Shown here piece by piece: positions 21,363-24,670 of a stretch of 24,670 bases of DNA. The notes under the pieces are model-generated. The model did not search any database, was not told the DNA's origin, and worked only from the letters and a program-made list of their open reading frames with translations. Position numbers and translations under genes: made by a program. The stretch's first letter is position 1. Each line of letters opens with the position of its first letter. This DNA comes from Clostridium sp. CAG:510 (GTDB lineage: Bacteria; Bacillota; Clostridia; Lachnospirales; Lachnospiraceae): contig FR880802.1 of NCBI GenBank assembly GCA_000434615.1, forward strand, positions 1 to 24,670. The letters run 5' to 3'.

Positions 21363-22205
21363 TTATTTGATGGCCTTGCCGTCTCTTCTTCTTACAATCA
21401 GCTTATTGGACTTGTTTTTCTTCTTACGTGTCTTTAAGCCGAGTGCAGGTTTGCCCCAAGGAGTGCAGGGACCCGGACGTCCGATACCGGTCTTGCCTTC
21501 ACCACCACCGTGAGGATGGTCGTTAGGGTTCATAACGGAACCGCGAACGGTAGGACGGATACCCATGTGACGCTTACGTCCTGCTTTACCTAAGTTTACA
21601 AGGCTGTGGTCTACATTGCCTACAATACCAACGGTTGCTCTGCAGTTGAGAGGAACCATTCTCATTTCACCGGAGGGAAGTCTTAAGGTAGCGTATTTGC
21701 CTTCCTTAGCCATCAGCTGTGCGCTGTTACCAGCGGAACGAACTAACTGGCCGCCCTTGCCGGGATATAATTCTACGTTGTGTACCTGAGTACCTACAGG
21801 GATCTGAGCCAAAGGCAGGCAGTTACCTGTTCTTACTTCTGCGTGCTCACCGTTCATAACCTTCATGCCGTCTGTCAGGCCTTCGGGTGCAAGAATGTAA
21901 GCCTTCTCGCCGTCTTCATAGCAGATAAGAGCGATGTTTGCAGTTCTGTTCGGGTCGTATTCGATACCGATTACAGTTGCAGGAATGCCATCCTTATATC
22001 TCTTGAAATCAATGATTCTGTATTTTCTTCTGGATCCGCCGCCGCGATGTCTGACGGTAATCTTACCCTGATTGTTACGACCAGCGCTCTTGTCTAAAGA
22101 TACGCACAGTGATTTTTCAGGAACAGTCTTGGTAATCTCGGAAAAATCAGAACCGGTCATATTTCTTCTCGAAGGTGTATATGGGTTGTATGTCTTAATT
22201 CCCAT
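21363..22205 (-). CDS. rplB: 50S ribosomal protein L2
   Basis: L2 supports subunit association and the peptidyl-transferase centre. The 280-residue product begins MGIKTYNPYTPSRRNMTGSD. It shows RHRGGGSRRKYRIIDFKR and the conserved NPNDHPHGGGEGKTGIGRP, whose H230 corresponds to the functionally important histidine of the family. The frame extends upstream to 22226, but the ATG at 22205 has AAAGGAG at 8 bases and matches the family start. The spacer to rplW is 59 bases. Confidence 0.98.
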   Translation of the reverse strand: MGIKTYNPYTPSRRNMTGSDFSEITKTVPEKSLCVSLDKSAGRNNQGKITVRHRGGGSRRKYRIIDFKRYKDGIPATVIGIEYDPNRTANIALICYEDGEKAYILAPEGLTDGMKVMNGEHAEVRTGNCLPLAQIPVGTQVHNVELYPGKGGQLVRSAGNSAQLMAKEGKYATLRLPSGEMRMVPLNCRATVGIVGNVDHSLVNLGKAGRKRHMGIRPTVRGSVMNPNDHPHGGGEGKTGIGRPGPCTPWGKPALGLKTRKKKNKSNKLIVRRRDGKAIK

Positions 22206-22264
22206 TGTTGTATCTCCTTTGCTCAATTATTTTGCGCAGCCCCTAAGCCGCATACTTAAAAATC

Positions 22265-22564
22265 TTATAATCCAGCGAAGATTTCGATATCTTTGCTGTC
22301 AGCGGTAAGCCATACAACTGCTTTCTTGGTCTTAGCAGTCTTGCCGGTGGTCATGCCGCGTCTCTTATTCTTTCCGTCGTAGTTCAAGGTGTTAACTCTC
22401 TCTACTTTAGCGCCATCGAACATTTTTTCCACAGCTTCTTTAATCTGTGTCTTGTTTGCATCCGGATGAACCAGGAAAGTATATTTCTTTTCGCCCATAC
22501 CGGCCATACTCTTTTCGGTAATAACCGGTTTGAGGATAACGTCATAGTATTTAATGTCTGCCAT
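22265..22564 (-). CDS. rplW: 50S ribosomal protein L23
   Basis: L23 is the main docking site for trigger factor and SRP at the exit tunnel. The 99-residue product contains DVILKPVITEKSMAGMGEKK, YTFLVHPDANKTQIKEAVEK and VNTLNYDGKNKRRGMTTGKT. Its ATG overlaps the rplD TAA by one base (TAATG), suggesting termination-reinitiation coupling. GGAGG lies about 10 bases upstream, inside the rplD end. Confidence 0.98.
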   Translation of the reverse strand: MADIKYYDVILKPVITEKSMAGMGEKKYTFLVHPDANKTQIKEAVEKMFDGAKVERVNTLNYDGKNKRRGMTTGKTAKTKKAVVWLTADSKDIEIFAGL

Positions 22565-23184
22565 TATGCGTATACCTCCTCCATCTTTGCAACAGCGTCC
22601 TTGGTAAGAACAACAGTGCCTGCCTTCATCACGTCATAAACGTTTAAGGTGTTGGTTAAAGTGGTCTGAACAGTGGGGATGTTCTTTGCGGAAAGAACTA
22701 CGTTTGCGTCGTTCTCAGCTAAAACAACAAGTCCCTTTGTTACGTTCAGGTTCTTCATAACGTTTGCAAAGCTCTTGGTCTTGATTTCGTCAAACTTAAG
22801 TTCGTCAACCACGATAAGCTTCTTGTCCTGAACCTTGCTGGTCAGTGCAGACTTAAGAGCTGCTCTCTTCTCTTTCTTGTTTAATTTGAAAGAGTAATCT
22901 CTGGGAACGGGAGCGAATACAACACCGCCGCCTGCCCACTGGGGAGATCTTGTTGAACCCTGTCTTGCATGACCGGTTCCTTTCTGTCTCCAAGGTTTTC
23001 TTCCGCCACCGGATACTTCAGAACGTGTCTTTGCTTTCTGTGTACCCTGACGATTATTTGCAAGCTGCTGAACAACTGCCATGTGTACCAGATGTTCGTT
23101 CACTTCTACGCCGAAAATAGCATCGTTTAAGTCGATTGTTCCGACTTCTTTGCCTTCCATGTTATAAACAGATACGTTTGCCAT
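22564..23184 (-). CDS. rplD: 50S ribosomal protein L4
   Basis: L4 binds 23S rRNA, and its extended loop lines the exit tunnel. In E. coli it also represses the S10 operon through the leader RNA. The 206-residue product shows MANVSVYNMEGKEVGTIDLN, the tunnel loop GGGRKPWRQKGTGHARQGST and GGGVVFAPVPRDYSFKLNKK. ATG 23184 lies 12 bases after AAGGAGG. The gene is 40 bases after rplC and overlaps rplW by one base. Confidence 0.98.
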   Translation of the reverse strand: MANVSVYNMEGKEVGTIDLNDAIFGVEVNEHLVHMAVVQQLANNRQGTQKAKTRSEVSGGGRKPWRQKGTGHARQGSTRSPQWAGGGVVFAPVPRDYSFKLNKKEKRAALKSALTSKVQDKKLIVVDELKFDEIKTKSFANVMKNLNVTKGLVVLAENDANVVLSAKNIPTVQTTLTNTLNVYDVMKAGTVVLTKDAVAKMEEVYA

Positions 23185-23224
23185 TTCTGTCTAAGTCCTC
23201 CTTTCATCTTCAAGCCGCAAGCGA

Positions 23225-23908
23225 TTAGCTTTCTGCCTTTACGGTTTCTTTAATGGTCACTAATGCTTTCTTGGGACCGGGTACTGCGCCCTTTACTAAA
23301 AGTAAGTTCTTGTCAGCATCCACTCTTACTACTTCGAGGTTCTGAACGGTTACTTTTACGCAACCCATATGTCCGGGCATTCCTTTTCCCTTGAATACAC
23401 GGCTGGGTGAGGAGCAGGCACCATTGGAACCCTGATGACGATGGAATTTGGAACCATGCTTCATAGGTCCTCTGTGCTGACCAAATCTCTTGATCGCACC
23501 CTGGAAACCTTTACCTTTGGAAATTGCGGAAGCATCAATCTTGTCGCCTGCTGCGAAGATATCAGCTTTAATCTCTGCACCGAGAGCATATTCTTCTGCA
23601 TTTTCAAATTTGAATTCTCTTACATATCTCTTGGATGTCGTGCCGGCTTTCTTGAAATGTCCCTGCATAGCCTTGTTTACGCCGTGTGCGTGAACGATTT
23701 CTTTCTTTCCGCTTGCATCTTTGTTGATGATCTTGTCTTTCTTGTCTACGAAGCCAACCTGTACTGCGCTGTAACCGTCGTTTTCAACTGTTTTAACCTG
23801 GGTTACTACACAAGGTCCTGCCTGAAGAACGGTTACGGGAACAAGAACACCGTCTTCGTTGAAGATTTGAGTCATTCCGACTTTTGTTGCTAAAATTGCT
23901 TTCTTCAT
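23225..23908 (-). CDS. rplC: 50S ribosomal protein L3
   Basis: L3 starts 50S assembly, and its loop reaches toward the peptidyl-transferase centre. The 227-residue product begins MKKAILATKVGMTQIFNEDG. It carries KGKGFQGAIKRFGQHRGPMK and, near the active-centre loop, SNGACSSPSRVFKGKGMPGH. AGGAGG precedes ATG 23908. A 102-base spacer with only small hairpins separates it from rpsJ. Confidence 0.98.
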   Translation of the reverse strand: MKKAILATKVGMTQIFNEDGVLVPVTVLQAGPCVVTQVKTVENDGYSAVQVGFVDKKDKIINKDASGKKEIVHAHGVNKAMQGHFKKAGTTSKRYVREFKFENAEEYALGAEIKADIFAAGDKIDASAISKGKGFQGAIKRFGQHRGPMKHGSKFHRHQGSNGACSSPSRVFKGKGMPGHMGCVKVTVQNLEVVRVDADKNLLLVKGAVPGPKKALVTIKETVKAES

Positions 23909-24010
23909 GTTTTCCTCCTGTTTATTCTACAGCGGGGCGCATACCGTATTCGATGTCCAATACCTCGCGTCCATACTAGTAGGGGATATTATGTTTCTTA
24001 AGATGTTGAA

Positions 24011-24331
24011 TTACTTGTTCTTCATCTTAATATCAATGTAAACACCTGCAGGCATTTCCAGTCTCTGCAATGCATCAACTGTCTTCTGTGTCGGTGTAAT
24101 GATATCGATAAGTCTCTTATGGGTTCTCTGCTCGAACTGTTCACGGGAATCTTTGTACTTGTGAACTGCACGGAGAATAGTAACTACTTCCTTTTTAGTA
24201 GGAAGGGGTACCGGTCCGCTTACCTGAGCTCCATTCTTCTTGACTGTTTCGATGATTTTTTTGGCAGATGCATCTACTAACTGATGATCGTACGCTTTCA
24301 GTGTAATTCTCATTACTTGACTCGTTGCCAT
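24011..24331 (-). CDS. rpsJ: 30S ribosomal protein S10
   Basis: S10 is a 30S head protein and also serves as NusE in transcription antitermination. The 106-residue product has MRITLKAYDHQLVDASAKKI, SGPVPLPTKKEVVTILRAVH and KRLIDIITPTQKTVDALQRL. ATG 24331 follows GGAGG at 11 bases. A second ATG six codons later (MRITLK) would match shorter homologues but lies too far from the binding site. It is the first gene of the S10-spc unit. Confidence 0.97.
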   Translation of the reverse strand: MATSQVMRITLKAYDHQLVDASAKKIIETVKKNGAQVSGPVPLPTKKEVVTILRAVHKYKDSREQFEQRTHKRLIDIITPTQKTVDALQRLEMPAGVYIDIKMKNK

Positions 24332-24595
24332 AAAAAAAGTCGCCTCCTTTTCGCACTTTTAATTGAAGTACGACAAGCGGTGACTGTACACTCTCCCGTG
24401 TGTGTCCTACAGTCAAACACAATGTATTTGAACTGCTTCGTTTCTCACGGTTGTTTCTGCCTATCGGCAGACCTGATTGTCTGTACAGTGACTTGTCGTC
24501 AGTTTCCTAACTTGACATTCGCTCCACGGAAAACCTGCTATCCGGCATCACCCATCAGCAGCAACCTCACGCTTCATCGCTATCATGCCACAGCA
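24332..24595 (-). promoter_or_regulatory. S10-operon leader RNA with long-range closing helix
   Basis: About 264 untranslated bases precede rpsJ. ACGACAAG and CTTGTCGT (24370-24377 with 24492-24499) and, just inside, ACTGTACA and TGTACAGT (24383-24390 with 24482-24489) form a two-part closing helix around about 90 bases. Inside lie a TCTGCC-GATA-GGCAGA hairpin and a bulged AGTTCAAA/TTTGACT hairpin. The helix ends about 38 bases before the rpsJ ATG. By analogy with other bacteria this is a likely autoregulatory leader; the bound protein is unknown. The rest of the 339-base upstream stretch holds the promoter and T-rich sequence, and no gene is seen. Confidence 0.65.
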
Positions 24596-24601
24596 AGGAG
24601 T

Positions 24602-24630
24602 ATTTTACATTACTCCTCTAAAAAAAGCAA
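24602..24630 (-). promoter_or_regulatory. Promoter of the S10-spc ribosomal operon
   Basis: On the minus strand TTGCTT (24630-24625), a 17-base spacer and TAAAAT (24607-24602) lie upstream of the long leader, with A/T tracts further upstream that could serve as UP-like sequence. An inverted repeat, AGGAGTA with TACTCCT (24596-24602 and 24611-24617), surrounds the -10. Confidence 0.7.
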
Positions 24631-24670
24631 GTCCTTTTTCAAAAAAATTGTATTTAAATTGTACTTTCTC

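Noticed and set aside
1..24670. tRNA or rRNA genes, insertion sequences, prophage or integrase genes
   Set aside because: Both strands were read and no cloverleaf, rRNA segment, transposase, integrase or terminal inverted repeats were seen. The window is a housekeeping cluster with one two-gene insertion.

Overview
The window is a ribosomal-protein supercluster (S10, spc and alpha operons) from a low-to-moderate GC Firmicute, most likely a Lachnospiraceae-type Clostridium. Supporting signs are the four-cysteine S14, the separate KOW protein between map and infA, the rplM-rpsI/truA/ecfT/ecfA2/ecfA1 block, strong AGGAGG-type ribosome binding sites and the protein sequences themselves. The species cannot be named from the sequence alone. 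All genes but one lie on the minus strand, so the biological order runs from high to low coordinates.

From 24670 down to 13506 lies the S10-spc block: promoter and a long structured leader (about 24595-24332), then rpsJ, rplC, rplD, rplW, rplB, rpsS, rplV, rpsC, rplP, rpmC, rpsQ, rplN, rplX, rplE, rpsZ, rpsH, rplF, rplR, rpsE, rpmD, rplO and secY. A strong intrinsic terminator follows secY. A new promoter then drives adk, map, a KOW-domain gene and infA. rpmJ has its own near-consensus promoter and is followed by an intrinsic terminator. A structured leader then precedes rpsM, rpsK, rpsD, rpoA and rplQ, which end in a textbook terminator at 7664-7695.

Between rplQ and ecfA1, which are adjacent in Bacillus, sit two extra genes: a methyl-accepting chemotaxis protein on the minus strand and the only plus-strand gene, a membrane-anchored M15 D-Ala-D-Ala carboxypeptidase-like protein. 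They converge on one terminator hairpin. The chemoreceptor is preceded by a roughly 200-nt, strongly folded leader holding a perfect 27-bp direct repeat. This is the best candidate in the window for something undescribed.

From 4381 down to 1 lie ecfA1, ecfA2 and ecfT (the shared energy module of ECF vitamin transporters), truA, then rplM with a perfect-consensus promoter and leader, and rpsI cut by the window edge. The genes mostly build and control ribosomes and RNA polymerase. adk, map, secY, truA and ecfA1A2T are common passengers of this cluster. Ribosomal-protein leaders, internal terminators and internal promoters divide the cluster into at least six likely transcription units.
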